64,000 nt of DNA, from NCBI GenBank assembly GCA_010015655.1, contig ML976685.1, positions 341,695 to 405,694 on the forward strand, written 5' to 3'. Below the pieces are notes generated by a model that was given only the letters and a program-made list of their open reading frames with translations, was not told where the DNA came from and did no database searches. Position numbers and translations under genes: made by a program. Positions 25,217 to 37,095 of the stretch are shown here, one piece after another (the stretch's first letter is position 1; the number at the start of each line of letters is the position of its first letter). The stretch comes from Bimuria novae-zelandiae CBS 107.79 (lineage: Eukaryota; Ascomycota; Dothideomycetes; Pleosporales; Didymosphaeriaceae).

Positions 25217-28168
25217 CGTCCTCTGAGCTGTCAAAAGCAGCCAAAAAAATCCGAAGCGACCTCGTTGAAGCACAGAATTCATCCGGGGTGGATCTTTGTT
25301 GGAGTTCTCTTCCATATTGCCCTCCAGGATGAAGTGCTGTTGAGCCGCTCAAGAATTGGTTGACTGATTAGGTCGAGCAACGGTTTTTGGCGCGGACGAT
25401 CTTCACCGCTGGGGTGGTTCAGGAGGTGGGCACTGGCCTGGTATGGATGAACAGCTGCAATTCTATCCACCTGAACCTTGTCCAGGCTTTGGTGTGGGGT
25501 CAGCAGGCTGATCTCGATGTTTGACAGCCGCCCCTTCTTTGCCTTCTCTGTGAAATGAACTGTATTTCCACGTATTGTGCTTCGTGCTGCTTTTTCCGAA
25601 CGATGGTACGTTGGCGATATCGCTTGACGCAACCTATGGTTCACGCCGTTTTTGGCGTGGCAGTTTGGATGTCACCCCCAATAGTTCCTCAACATCTGAC
25701 TAACCATTGGGCAGTTGGACAAGGAAGTTCACGGACCAAAGAGAGAGCTCATTTTAGACCTGCCAGCGTTGGGGGCATCGCGTGCTGACGATGCGGTGCA
25801 GTTTTATGGGGGTTGCAAATAAATTTGAAGACACCAACGCATGTAGCGTGCGTGTCTCCGGGAGCGCATGTCCGAAACACGAAGAAAAAATTGAACATGG
25901 CGAATTTGTAACAGTTGCGGTGTTGCATCTAACATTCGATACCCTATGAACGTATGATCGACAATCAGAAGGTCGACTGTACGAAGACGTCCAGGTTGAT
26001 ACTGTACGTAGGTAAATAAGCCTCAGCACATTTTCGACGACCCGAATAACGAGGTTAGTTCCCGCTTTGATCACAATTTAAGGTTCGTACGGGAGAAGCC
26101 ACCTGCTCGGTTTGCAGCAGAGGCTTTGGCTATGGCAAGCCCAATTGAGTATTAGCAAGCTCTCGTGGGCTCCACCGCTAGACAGCTCGGGTCATTCTTA
26201 GCAGATGCGAGGCTGTAGTCGATCTTATTCTTGTATCAAGTGGTCATGTCTTGAGGGTAATGCTTCTTAAATTCGAATGTGTTTCCGCCTGAAGCACGTG
26301 CTCTATCTTATTCACCAGTCTTATAAGCGGAAAACTGCGGGGTCGACAAATTTCTAAAGCCAACGAAGTGGTCTGATACTTGACATCTGTCCAGTGCCGT
26401 GTAATCAGACGGACAGTGACGCCGGCTTGTAGACCCTTGTACCACTACCATGGCGTTGCTGAAATGTTTAACTTGTTATCGTCGGGGAGTCCGAGAACCA
26501 GGGCCATGGAAAAAGCAACGGAATCTAGAGAAAGACCACCAGGGCTGCAAACAACGTGTCAGCCAAGCTTACGGGGAAGATTCGCCCAATTGTAAGCATA
26601 AGTAGATGACTGGGGTGTGTTGTGGGCGTTGACCTGACAGCTGAAGATACGAGGAGCTCGCGCCTCCGCACGGCTAGAGCGTTGTTGGCACAGTCGGTTC
26701 AGCACCTCTCAAAACAATCGTACCTGGACTATCCACGGTGAGACATCAAAATTAGCGGTTGTTATAGGAGGAGTCAGAAACAAAATTGCGTCCTCAATGT
26801 TATTGGCGTCAACTCGCGAACGGGCTCCGGCTGTTCTCAAAACACTCTCGTCTTGGCAGCTACATTACCGGGCGAGACACTGCATCCTACGACCTGAAGC
26901 TGAACGAGCACAGGACTTTATGTTGGGCCACCATATCCACCAACTGTGGGCCCGATCGAGTGGTACTGGCGTGATCTAAGCCCAACGACCACTCTGCCGG
27001 AACAGCCAAGGATGCGGCTCAAGTTCGTATTGCATTCTTCTCGAAAGCCGGCGTAAAAGCAAAAGAACGCATCTGACGATGGCCAGGCACGGTCAAAGAT
27101 CTCCCATACGGCGTCTTTGTGCAGATTTCGCACCATGGAAAAGCGATGTGCCAGCTGCTTAGATGATCCACACTCAACAACAAGCAGGCACCCTTTTTGA
27201 CCGATCGCGTGGGTGAACACTATTTTCGCAGAAGCCATGGAGTCCGGGAGAAGTGGGTGCTCTGTGTGCCTCCAGATCGGGAAGTCGATGAATGATGCCA
27301 TGACGCCCAGTAGCATTGTGCGCTTTTTCCAAATTAATCGCCGACTGACCCTGGACCAATTTTCAGAATTCATGATGCTCGTGCAGCTGATCGCAATTGA
27401 AAGTGCTACCAGCTCTGCCACGTTGGGGTCAGGTAGTCGATCGAAGGTTGTATTGAGGGCTTGGTGAGAGAATGAAGCCAGCAGCACCCTGCCTGCCTGA
27501 AAGCGCCTCAGTCTCACCAATGTCATCCCTGATTTCAAGAGGGTCATTTTATGGTGTATCGTCCACGTATAAGATCCTCCATGATAGAGATAAGCAGACA
27601 TCGAACAGCTGTGCGTTTCAAGACCCTGTAGGTGAATTCAGGCTCGCGTTCGCCTTCGCCGGATTTTCCTTTTTCTCCAGCACAGTCCCGGGCGCATTGA
27701 CCTTACCGCGAACCCAGAGCGACGCTCTGAGATGAGATGCGGGGCTGATCACTCTGTCACACTGCTATCATGCAGGGTTCATGCAGCCCTCCCTATCATG
27801 GCCATGCACGTCTTCATGGCGCTGCGTGGTAAGTGCGTTCCGCATGGTCATCAAGGTCTAGTGGTCGATCTACTCGCATTCGGTTTGCGCATAGCGTCCG
27901 CCATGGAGGAGATCAATAAATCAGAATACAAGAGCTGAGCTTGGTATATATGTGTAATCCGGCCGTGAACGTATATGTACGAGCTTGATTCCTGTAAAGC
28001 TGTTAGTCGACATATTTCAACCCATCGAGCGATCACTCGAAATACGTAGCGAACATCGTCTCGTGGATCCGCAAATAGTGCAACATCGTCCAGTAATGAA
28101 CAAGTGAGATAAAGCGATATCATGATCAGTCAAGCCTACCAACTGACTGGAACAGACCCCAATTCGCC
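25217..28168. other. divergent intergenic region, 2.9 kb
   Basis: Lies between the starts of a minus-strand and a plus-strand hypothetical gene. Apart from one doubtful open frame (26918-27601, minus) nothing could be supported. Confidence 0.45.
26918..27601 (-). CDS. doubtful 227-codon open frame
   Basis: Opens at 27601 and closes at 26918 without an intron. It has no recognised domain and no signal peptide. Composition is mixed, with scattered Cys and Trp. It lies alone in a 2.9-kb gene-poor region. It could be a lineage-specific gene, a decayed gene exon or chance. I list it only because it is the longest frame in the gap. Confidence 0.22.
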   Translation of the reverse strand: MSAYLYHGGSYTWTIHHKMTLLKSGMTLVRLRRFQAGRVLLASFSHQALNTTFDRLPDPNVAELVALSIAISCTSIMNSENWSRVSRRLIWKKRTMLLGVMASFIDFPIWRHTEHPLLPDSMASAKIVFTHAIGQKGCLLVVECGSSKQLAHRFSMVRNLHKDAVWEIFDRAWPSSDAFFCFYAGFREECNTNLSRILGCSGRVVVGLRSRQYHSIGPTVGGYGGPT

Positions 28169-28846
28169 ATGGAGGAGACCAAGAAAGAACAGCCCCCGAA
28201 ATCGAAGCAGCCCGAAATACCTGCCATGCGACGGAGCAGACTCTCTGCACACAACTTGCGAATTCATACTGCCGCTTGTCCCAAGGTTCGTAGTTCAGAT
28301 GTCACCTGTTGCTTTCGATGTTGTGTTGACCCCATTGCTTAGCAACCGTACTTCTTCAATCCAATCCGGGAGGCACGACCAGAGTACGAAATCGACGATG
28401 ACGACGAACGCACACCAGCCAGCACACTGGGATTCTCATATGACGGATTGTCGCCGCAGGATATCGATATGAAGGCTCGAAGAAAGGCATCGATGGACAC
28501 ACTGAAGCTTTACTCTGGAAACCTTGCATCGTTATCGACTCCAATGGACCGCCTCATAGCAAAACAAGCTAGAAGACCGCCGCGAATTATGGTAATCATT
28601 CCGAGAGAAGCCGACACGCTGGATGTGAGCGAGGTGGTATCTGAACAGGGCAGTGAAGATACTCGACCGGACGACCAGATCAGCGTAGGGAGTCTTCGGC
28701 CGTCCTCAGATACGCTGTCGGTATCAAGAGAACAGTCTATAGAGTCGAGAAAGGAAAAGAAGGAGCAAGGAACACGCAATTGGAGAAGACAGCGGATGAG
28801 GAGGCGGAATACAACGGAAAAGCTGAAAGCGCTACGGAGAACATGA
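28169..28846 (+). CDS. hypothetical protein, 206 residues
   Basis: Exon 1 is 28169-28285 and exon 2 is 28343-28846; the intron (GTTCGT...GCTTAG) has phase 0 and contains stops, so the join is needed. The protein opens with a Lys/Glu/Pro-rich segment (MEETKKEQPPKSKQPEIP). Then come an aromatic patch QPYFFNPIREARPEYE, an acidic run IDDDDER, a short hydrophobic segment PPRIMVIIPRE, and a strongly basic end RNWRRQRMRRRN. No domain recognised. The basic tail could be a nuclear signal, but that is inference. It is the first of two plus-strand genes before trehalase. Confidence rests on the clean splice and balanced composition. Confidence 0.6.
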
Positions 28847-29392
28847 TGGGCTGCCCCCACTTGTTCAAGACTGACCGGCTGCGACAGCCTCAGTGACGCT
28901 GCCGGCATTCGCTTCTCTTCCCTGATTCTGGGTCTGGTTAACGGCTGTATCATTACTGTGTATCAATAAATAAGTGTTTTGTACGATAGCGATCAATACC
29001 CATGGTAGTAGTCTACACCAAGCAACAACAGCATGGGGCATGCTCGACTTGGTGGCTTTGCGCGCCTCAAATGTCAGCTTGTAGGCGCAGGCAACCACCA
29101 AATCGCAAAACGTGTTGAATTTGGCAAGAGACTGGGACACGCGAGACCGAAAACGTGCTTCGGCGGCAGAAGAGAAGCATTTAGGTAGGCTGCGCCACCT
29201 CTTCAGTATACATCGAGTACGGGCTCAGCTGCAGCTAGTGCACTTGCGGATGGTGAAGCTCGGATTCAAAAAGCATCTCGTGCACAAGGTGAGGGGTTGA
29301 ATAGAATTCTCTACTTTCTTCTCGTCTTTCGTCTACTTTATCTTTCAAAAATACATCGTCGGAAGAAATCTTGGAAGTGAAAAGAGAGCGTC
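28847..29392. other. intergenic, no gene seen
   Basis: 3' flank of the preceding gene and 5' flank of the following one; no supported feature. Confidence 0.5.
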
Positions 29393-30982
29393 ATGCGTTG
29401 GTTCCGCGCTAGAAGTTCGAGCGCACCGCCGACCCCAGATCTCGGTGTATTGCAAGCGGAGCCCCACCCCTCATATCCTCATGTAGCTCCTTCCTATTAT
29501 AACCCATACTCTTCTTCCAGAACCGACTCATTCCCTAAATTCACTTTCGTCAGTGGAACCTCCGCAGATTGGTGCTTACAGCTATGCGGCATCTCCAGCC
29601 CCGTTGTCATACGATCTTCGTGGTGAATTCATATCTCAGCAACACGTGGAGACGAATCTATCGGTAATTCAAGAGATCGAGCCCAACGACCAGACAATAC
29701 GACAACCGCCGAGCCCCAGACCCCGTCAGTCTACAAGCAGATCGGACACATTAACTAGCCATCCTGCGATAACTGCACCAGTCCAACCAAATATCACGGC
29801 AAACGCAGGAATTGGCCGGCCTAGTGAACCACAGGGAATGAGGCAATCGAGCTTTCTTCCACTGGCGACAGATCCAGAAAAGCCGGCTCCTCCAGACGAT
29901 GTTGTCCAGCAGGTTTTGGCTACACGCCACGGCACCACTCGTACACGGGAAGACTCTGACCAAGCAGAGCTCACACCCCCTGTTCGACGTCGCACACCTC
30001 CACCAGCAATCTACATCGACTTTGGAAAAAGTTCCACTCAGAAAAATGTGGATGCAACCATGAATACGTCGACTTGGATATCAAGCCTAACAACGTCCAG
30101 CTTAGTACCGCCTATGACCAGAACCCAATGACGACGCCTGGCGCAACAAGCTTGGCTCCACCAATCGGCCAGCCTCCCATGAGCACCCCAGGGCTCGATG
30201 CCGCGCCGTTTGCTTCGAGTGCATATGCTGTTGAACGACCCACGTGTTCGCTGAACCTAGTGTGCTACCGCGGCGGTGCCAAAGGGTGTGTCCTTTGACA
30301 GATTCAGACAGCGCTCGAGACGCGGTTCCCCGATCCTGGATCGTTCAAGGAAACCATGGCCAAGAATCCACAACTGATTGCTACCGATGAAGACTTCTTC
30401 CGCGAGCTTCGTCGGCTCTACTGGGGCGAGATGTCTGGTTTCTTGCGACGGTACCTCTCTTTAAAGACATTAACAGGTCTCCGACTACTCGCGGTAAGCT
30501 TACGTTTTCCACTGTAAAGCACGGTCAGAACTGACAGGTCGATGTATAGTATTCACCGTCTACACGACTGACTGTAGTGCCGCTGGACGTCTTCGTCCTG
30601 CAGGAAATCTACTACGCCTACAGACACCCGGATAGTGTGACGAGCGCGACCGACTGGATCCAGTGGGTGTTCCGCCTTCGCAAGCGTAACAAGCGCCATG
30701 CTCTGGAATTCGTAGAAGGGTGGAATAGCACGCGCGTAATCATTGCTGCGGCCCTGCCGTGGCTGATCTCGTGCCTGGTGGGGATAATTTGGACAGCTAC
30801 CAGAGGAGATGCACAGACTGCATTCACGGTAGCAAGCTTCATCCTCACTTCGGGAACAGGTGAGTACTGTCCCGTGCTCATTCGTCTAAAGTTTCACCTA
30901 ACCATCTGCGGTCATGCTTGCCCTGCTCGCAATGATCAGTGGCATCAATTCGTCAGGAAGGAGCCCGGCGGCCCTCGGATGA
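29393..30982 (+). pseudogene. fungal hypothetical membrane protein, apparently frameshifted and with a stop
   Basis: Begins MRWFRARSSSAPPTPDL. A Pro/Ser-rich disordered half follows after an intron with donor near 29443 and acceptor near 29551. At the A-rich run 30025-30046 the frame changes, going on as EKCGCNHEYVDLDIKPNNVQLS. TGA at 30296-30298 stands where the sequence continues QIQTALETRFPDPGSFKE, so Arg (CGA) is the likely original. After intron 30494-30549 (GTAAGC...GTATAG) comes the best conserved part, LTVVPLDVFVLQEIYYAYRH, then WVFRLRKRNKRHALEFVEGW and one or two hydrophobic helices (IIAAALPWLISCLVGIIW). The 3' end is ambiguous: TGA at 30982 or, by splicing at 30940, at 31058. The family is common in ascomycetes but its function is unknown. 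A 42-bp intron removing the TGA is an alternative. Confidence 0.5.
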
Positions 30983-32057
30983 GCGATGGCTTGTGCGGGC
31001 GAATTTGGATTTTGGTCAGCTCGGACTTTGCTTTTGTGACCGGACTAGGCCGCGTTGAGCTCAGCCGCATCGTGGAGGGCGAAGTCGGCCTATGGTGTTT
31101 CGCATACAATGGACAGCAGCAAATGATGGCGGCGTTGGCAATTCAAGCGTGGCCACGCGACCTGCTCCTTTGTACGGGACGCTGCAGGCCTCGCAGCAGA
31201 ACAAACAGCGGTGGACGTGGGGTGCATGTGAGCGGCGAGACTCGTGAGCGACGAATGGAGGAAGGTGGAAGGTGCAACCGCCAGGGCCGCACCTGACCCG
31301 TCGCAGGCGAGCGAGTCATGATTTGGCAGCGACTTGGAGCAGGGCAGGCGAGCACACTGCACTTTGGCCTGGAGCATCGTTGAAGCTCGCAGAAGCGCGA
31401 CGAAGCTGCTCGAGAGGTACGGTGACGCAATTGCATAAAGAAATTGATCTTTTGTGGGGCAGTCTAGAATACTGGGATCGAGAAAAGCGCCCTGCACGCA
31501 TGGGAAGGGTTCGTCGAGCCGCGGCGGGACCCTGAGCAGGTGCAGCCATTCCCGCGGCAGCCAGCTGAACTGTCTGTACTCTAGTAGCACCGTCCTTCGC
31601 AGACGCACTTACCGCCATTCTCTGACGGCTCCTGCGTCGTGACGACCCACTCGATTGACGCTGCCGTTCGCCGGCGTCGTTCTGGCAGTCTGCAAAAGGC
31701 GCATCACCTGTGCAGCGCCTTTCCCGGCTGCCCATTCTCGCCGTGCGTGACCTCCGTGTACATTCACATATCTCGCCTTCACTTTCCTACGCCGCCTAGC
31801 AACCCGCACACCTCGCGTTGTTGTTGTTGCCATTCACTACTTTTGTTTGTTCCACCGTCTCCCTTTAACACTCCCTTCAAAGCACGTCTGCCCCGCCCCC
31901 GCCGCAGACGTTGGTGCCAGTCCTGTGTCTGAGCTTTTTGCTGACTCTTGTCACCAGTAACCTGTTAGCCATTACCCCTCCTCCATATATCATTACAGTT
32001 GCTGTTACACGGCCTAGCCTCGAGCCGCCCTGCAACCTAATCTTTGTCCCCCGTAGC
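30983..32057. other. trehalase upstream region
   Basis: About 1 kb before the trehalase ATG, no gene seen. Pyrimidine-rich near 31780-31880 and directly ahead of the start, as usual for fungal promoters and 5' UTRs. Confidence 0.5.
31975..31979 (-). promoter_or_regulatory. candidate stress-response element (CCCCT/AGGGG)
   Basis: A CCCCT core lies 79 bp before the trehalase ATG. In budding yeast NTH1 is induced through such elements via Msn2/4. Five bases occur often by chance, so this is only a candidate. Confidence 0.25.
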
Positions 32058-34459
32058 ATGAGCTCGCAATCTTTAAAGCCTCGACGTTCATCCACTGCGA
32101 TTGACCCGTTCGCAACCCCGGCGGTCTACTACGGCGACCACCACGACCGGAAGCATGCTCGTGCCCGTACCTACTCTGCAGTGAGTGATGCTTCCGTACC
32201 AACTCGCGGAGTATCGGTTGACGGGTCGTAGGTTGTAGAAACACATGCAGTCGACGGCCGCAACACAACCTCCATCGCCGAGAACGCTGGCTTCAAGGGC
32301 CGGCGAATCAGCCACGGTACGTAACTACGCCCAAGTGTTGATTCGTGCAACGCTTACACCTCACAGATGAAGTATCAGCGCAACCGCGCCGCTTCCTCGT
32401 CCAGGTGGAACCAACCCTGAAGACGCTCCTCGCCCGCGAGGATAGCGACAACAACTATCAAATCACCATAGACGACAAGGGTCCAAAGGTACCTTCGAGC
32501 ACCCCTAGCAGGCGAATTCAGCTGACCCGGGTTTAGGTGATTTCACTGGGCACGCTCGGCTCCAATGCCCACAACAAGTTCGACGTGCGAGGCACCTACA
32601 TGCTCTCCAACCTCCTGCAAGAGCTCACCCTCGCCCAAGACTATGGCCGCAAGACCATTGTGCTCGACGAAGCGCGCCTGAACGAAAATCCAGTAAATCG
32701 TCTGACGCGGCTAATCCAGTTCTCGTTCTGGGATGGGTTGACACGACGAATCGACGGTACAAACATTGAGAAAGTGGGCCGTGACCCCAAGGACTGGACC
32801 GATGACCCGCGTCCGCGCATCTACGTCCCGAAGGGCGCTCCTGAGCAAATCGAGTACTACCAGCGTATCCGCGACGAACACCCAGAAATGCGTTTGGACG
32901 TCGTGGAACTTCCAGAGACATGGGACGACAAGTACGTCAGGGATCTCAATGAAAAGCCGGGCTTGCTTGCCATTGCCATGGAAGATTGGGTAGATCCTGT
33001 CACCAAGAAGAGAGATCTTCGCGGTCTGCCTTTTGTGGTTCCTGGTGGCAGATTCAACGAACTCTACGGCTGGGACAGTTACATGGAATCGCTCGGCCTG
33101 CTCGAGAATGACCGGCCCGAACTTGTCGAAGCCATGGTCAAGCATTTCATTTTCTGCATCAGGCATTATGGCAAAATCCTCAATGCCAACCGAACATATT
33201 ATCTTTGTCGATCACAGCCACCATTCCTTACGGACATGACTTTGCGCGTGTATGAACGGATCAAGCACAGGGAGGATGCCCTCGACTTTTTGCGCGAAGC
33301 CATACTAGCAGCCATCAAGGAATACTACACGGTGTGGATGGCCTCGCCGCGATTGGACAAGAAGACCGGCCTATCCCGCTACCGTCCAGGGGGCATCGGC
33401 GTTCCCCCGGAGACCGAGGCCAGCCATTTCGAGCATGTGCTCACGCCGTATGCGCAAAAGCACAACATGACGTTCAAGGAATTTGTTAGAGCATATAACT
33501 ACCAAGAAGTCGAGGAACCGGAGCTAGACGCGTACTTCCTCCACGATCGGGCCGTACGCGAGTCCGGTCACGACACGTCGTATCGCCTGGAAAAGGTTGC
33601 TGCCGATCTCGCTTGCGTCGATGTCAATGCCCTTCTGTATAAGTATGAAGTCGACATCGGACGTGTAATCCGCAACTATTTTGGTGACAAGCTGCCGTTG
33701 CCCAAAGAGTTCTGCGGCGAAGGCATGACAGAAGGCCATGTTGAAACATCGGCAGTGTGGGAGCGTCGCGCCAGGGATCGCCGCAAGCGTGTCGACAAGT
33801 ATCTCTGGGACGAGGAAGCCGGCATGTACTTTGACTATAACACGGCATTGGAACAGCGCACCGGCTACGAAAGTGCCACGACTTTCTGGCCCATGTGGTC
33901 CGGCCTTGCGACTCCTCGCCAAGCCAATGTACTGGTCACGCGAGCACTACCCAAGTTCGAGGTGTTTGGAGGGCTCGTCTCAGGCACTGAGAAATCTCGC
34001 GGCAAAGTTGGTCTGGAACGCCCTAACCGACAGTGGGACTATCCGTATGGATGGGCACCGCAACAGATCCTGGCGTGGGTCGGTCTGCAGCGGTACGGTT
34101 ACGAGGCCGAGGCACAGAGGTTGGCCTATCGCTGGTGCTTCATGGTCACCAAAGCGTTCGTCGATTTCAATGGCGTGGTGGTGGAGAAGTACGACGTTAC
34201 ACGTCTAAAGGATCCTCACAAGGTCGAAGCAGAATATGGCAACCAAGGCAGCGACTTCAAAGGTCTCCCGCGTGAAGGGTAAGTGATGGTTGTTGGTTGC
34301 ACTTGTTGAACTTGACTAATGATTGGCAGTTTCGGTTGGGTCAACGCGAGTTACATCTACGGTATGACGCTGCTCAGCGCACACCAAAAACGGGCTCTCG
34401 GTGCTCTCACAACGTGGGATACCTTCGAGCAGGCCATGGCGGACCTTGGCATGCTTTGA
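32058..34459 (+). CDS. NTH1: neutral trehalase (GH37)
   Basis: Cytosolic enzyme that splits trehalose into two glucose molecules. Exons 32058-32180, 32232-32316, 32367-32488, 32537-34278 and 34330-34459 give 733 residues, the normal family length. The first intron (GTGAGT...GTTGAC...TAG, 51 bp) is a multiple of three and hides a TAG at 32229-32231, so the unspliced frame looks broken but is not. Both trehalase signatures are intact: [14 protein letters not shown] and [10 protein letters not shown]. The N-terminal regulatory part has PKA-type sites RRSS and RRIS, and a calcium-loop motif [14 protein letters not shown]. Regulation by cAMP/PKA phosphorylation and Ca2+ is known for yeast Nth1 and is inferred here from these sites. 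No upstream secretion signal is seen, which separates it from acid trehalase. Confidence 0.95.
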
Positions 34460-35130
34460 GGCCGCTTGCGATTTGATGATTTACGATGCATGACCAGGAG
34501 TAGACGCCATACAGTAGAGTTGCAGCAGTTGGTCGGATATTGATAGGTTGGAAAAGTTGTTGCGAGTTGTCTTTTGATATTCGCGTCGGGGCCTTTTGTT
34601 CACTGGTGTGGTGAAGCGCATCTTGATATTGGTGTATGGGTTGTATGAGCAAGAGTACGGCGTTACGATCTAAATCAGTACCTTGAAGTAATCAGAATAT
34701 TCTTTTGACATGTTCAGAGTGCTTGGTGGCTGCGAGATTGCATTGATTTGATTAGTGGTGCGTCGGGCGAGGGCGGCGAAAGGGCTCCACGACAGAAGCA
34801 TCTCGAAACGGACCAGTTCGGGCTTAGCGCACAGGTCGCCGCTTCTTCGACTCACAGGCCGTGGCGGCAGGTCAACTCTCTCTACATAAAACGCCCGCCG
34901 CCTGTGCAAGACTGTGATCTCTCTTCCGACACGCATCCGCCTTTCACACACATCGACTGACGGCCGGACAAACGCCACCAGCTGCAACTGATAAACGGCC
35001 GGCGTCGAGTACTAATAAGCCCGAACACCCCGCCGCCTGAGCCCTCGTAACCCACCCATCTCTTCTCCTGACCTCCGGACCAATACACGCCTCCTCTACG
35101 CATACCGAACCTTTCCACACGACCAGCAAC
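34460..35130. other. intergenic between trehalase and MBF1
   Basis: Short plus-strand spacer with pyrimidine-rich tracts just before the MBF1 ATG; no gene. Confidence 0.55.
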
Positions 35131-35700
35131 ATGAGCGAAGAGTGGGACACGGTTACCAAGATCGGCTCCCGCACTCGTGGCGGCGCGGCTGGTCCCCGCG
35201 AGACGGTCGTCAAGGGCAAGAGCGCCCTCAACGCCGCCATGCGAAGCGGCGGCGTCGTTGCGACCGAGAAGAAGTTTGTCACAGCCAACGCTGTACGTAC
35301 TGCCTGTCCTACACTGCTTCTTCCCACCCCTCCTCTACGTCATAGACCCGCCCTCCCGCACAGCACGCACTAACAGCACGCGCAGGGCGCCTCCTCAGAG
35401 GGCCAGCGCCTCACCAAAGTCGACCGCTCCGACGACATCATCAAGCCCAAGACGGTGGGCATCCAGGTCGGCCAGGCCATTTCCAAAGCGCGCTCCGAGG
35501 CCAAGAACGACAAGGGCTCCACCATGACGCAGAAGGACCTGGCCACAAAGTGCAACACCACGCCCACCGTCATCGCCGACTTCGAGCGCGGCACCGCCAC
35601 CCCCGACCAGAAGCTACTGGGCACCATGGAGCGCGTGCTCAATGTCGTCTTGCGCGGTGATAAGATTGGGCAGCCCAAGTTTCCGAATAAGAAGAAATGA
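35131..35700 (+). CDS. MBF1: multiprotein-bridging factor 1 (MBF1)
   Basis: Transcriptional coactivator that links TBP to bZIP activators, and that in yeast also protects reading frame on collided ribosomes. Exons 35131-35292 and 35386-35700 (intron GTACGT, branch CACTAAC, acceptor GCAG) give 158 residues. The N-terminal MBF1 domain ([15 protein letters not shown], then the Lys-rich [10 protein letters not shown] segment) is followed by a C-terminal Cro-type helix-turn-helix, about residues 80-140: [21 protein letters not shown], then a Lys-rich end. Length and domain order match the eukaryotic family. Start codon chosen because MSEEWDTV is the conserved beginning. Nuclear and cytosolic. No anomalies. 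Confidence 0.96.
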
Positions 35701-36189
35701 GTGGCAGAATGAATAAAAAGTAGGAGGGAATAAGGGATATGCATGGTACGCCACGGCATGGTATGGCATGATGACGGGAATTCTGGATTAGCGGGCGTTT
35801 GGAGGATGGAACTGCACGATTGCGTTTCAGACCGACGTCGGACTCTTGTTAGGGGGCTGCGAAAAAGCCTTTGTTTTCACGACATTTTGATAGAATTGGT
35901 ACGAGAATGACATCGTGAAGGATTGAGTTACTCAGGTTTTGGTCGCGTTTGTGGTGTGGGAGTGAGTGGCGTTGTGAGAAACCTGGCCAGGACGACACTG
36001 CAGTTTACCAGCGCAGACGTACATTTACACAGTACCTAGAGAAGCACGACGAAGCTAAGTACAAAGACGTCCTTTCTTAATCTTGATTACAAAACTAACC
36101 AACAACAAGGCGATTGTCAATTTCAAGCAGCAGCAGCAACGGCAACAGCACAATTCCAACTTCAAAGATAACCACGCCACCCACCGTGT
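35701..36189. other. convergent 3' flanks
   Basis: Between the ends of MBF1 (plus) and the Ser-rich gene (minus). A short CAG-type run at 36128-36141 is the only repeat seen. Confidence 0.5.
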
Positions 36190-36948
36190 CTACACCTCGT
36201 CCTGCAACCCCGTATCCTCCTCACCCTCCTCATCAATAACATACAACCCCATATCCACATCCCCATCCTCACCGCCAGCACACCCCCCACACTTCGCACA
36301 CACGCCCCTCTTCCCCATAACCCTCGGACTCACCGCCACCCCCGCCGCCCCGTACACGCTCCAATCCCAATCCATGACATCGTCTTCACCCTCGTCGTCG
36401 GAGTCGAACAGCGCGTCGCCGAGGTTGAGCACCGGGATGGCTTCTACAAACTCTTCTTTGAGCCGCGGGAGGGGCGAGGACGGTGGGGAGAGAGGGGCTA
36501 GCGGCGCGAAGAGAGGGGTAGATGGGGGGGATGGGTACGCGGAGGTAGAGGGGAGGGCGAGCGTGGAGGAGGCGGGGCTAGGAGTGGAAGTGGTGCGTTC
36601 CGAGGAGGAGGAGGAGGAGGATGAGGAGGAGGAGGAGGGTGAGGACCAGGTTGAGGGAGGAGTGTGGAAGGCGTCGGAGTCGTCCTCGCGCATGGCGACA
36701 TCGCCTTCTTCCGCGGTGGGTTCTTTATCTTCTCCGTCGAGACACAGCTTCGCGGCTTCCCTGAGGACGCGCTCAAGGAGCGATGCGTCGAGGTGGTCTC
36801 CGCGGCGCAGAGACGGCGGCTTCGGCACGTGGATGACGGTTTTGTACGGCGCTGAGGGGAAGCAAGGGTCTTTGCGCAAGAGTTGCCCGCGGTGCTGGTC
36901 CGGCGAGGGGGCGCGTTCCATGACTGTCTCGATGGTGGGGAGGGGCAT
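36190..36948 (-). CDS. Ser-rich acidic hypothetical protein with C-terminal Cys cluster
   Basis: 252 residues from the ATG at 36948 (MPLPTIETVMERAPSPDQH); the frame is open further upstream, so an extra exon is possible. A conserved-looking N-terminal block HVPKPPSLRRGDHLDASLLER and LREAAKLCLDG is followed by an uninterrupted Ser tract of 12-13 residues encoded by a TCC-type microsatellite. Next are Pro/Ser-rich spacers, an acidic segment DSDDEGEDDVMDWDW, and a small cysteine group CAKCGGC near the end. No known domain. The other strand also has a 331-codon frame across the same DNA, but that one is a low-complexity mirror. The minus strand has the more protein-like pattern. Confidence 0.55.
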   Translation of the reverse strand: MPLPTIETVMERAPSPDQHRGQLLRKDPCFPSAPYKTVIHVPKPPSLRRGDHLDASLLERVLREAAKLCLDGEDKEPTAEEGDVAMREDDSDAFHTPPSTWSSPSSSSSSSSSSSSERTTSTPSPASSTLALPSTSAYPSPPSTPLFAPLAPLSPPSSPLPRLKEEFVEAIPVLNLGDALFDSDDEGEDDVMDWDWSVYGAAGVAVSPRVMGKRGVCAKCGGCAGGEDGDVDMGLYVIDEEGEEDTGLQDEV

Positions 36949-37095
36949 GAGATTCAGCGCTGTACTTGCACTTGCTCTCGACGTATCCACGGTCTTTCTC
37001 CCTCCCTCCTTCCTATTCTCGTTCTCGCTTTCTTCCCCATCCCTACCGAACCGCCGCACGGTGTTCGCTCGGCGGTGATGGCGTCGCGTGGCTAC

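Noticed and set aside
32229..32231. TAG as a nonsense mutation in trehalase
   Set aside because: A consensus 51-bp intron (GTGAGT, GTTGAC, TAG) removes it and keeps the frame.
36083..37078. 331-codon plus-strand open frame
   Set aside because: Antisense low-complexity mirror (poly-Glu, Ser) of the minus-strand Ser-rich gene, which has more protein-like blocks.
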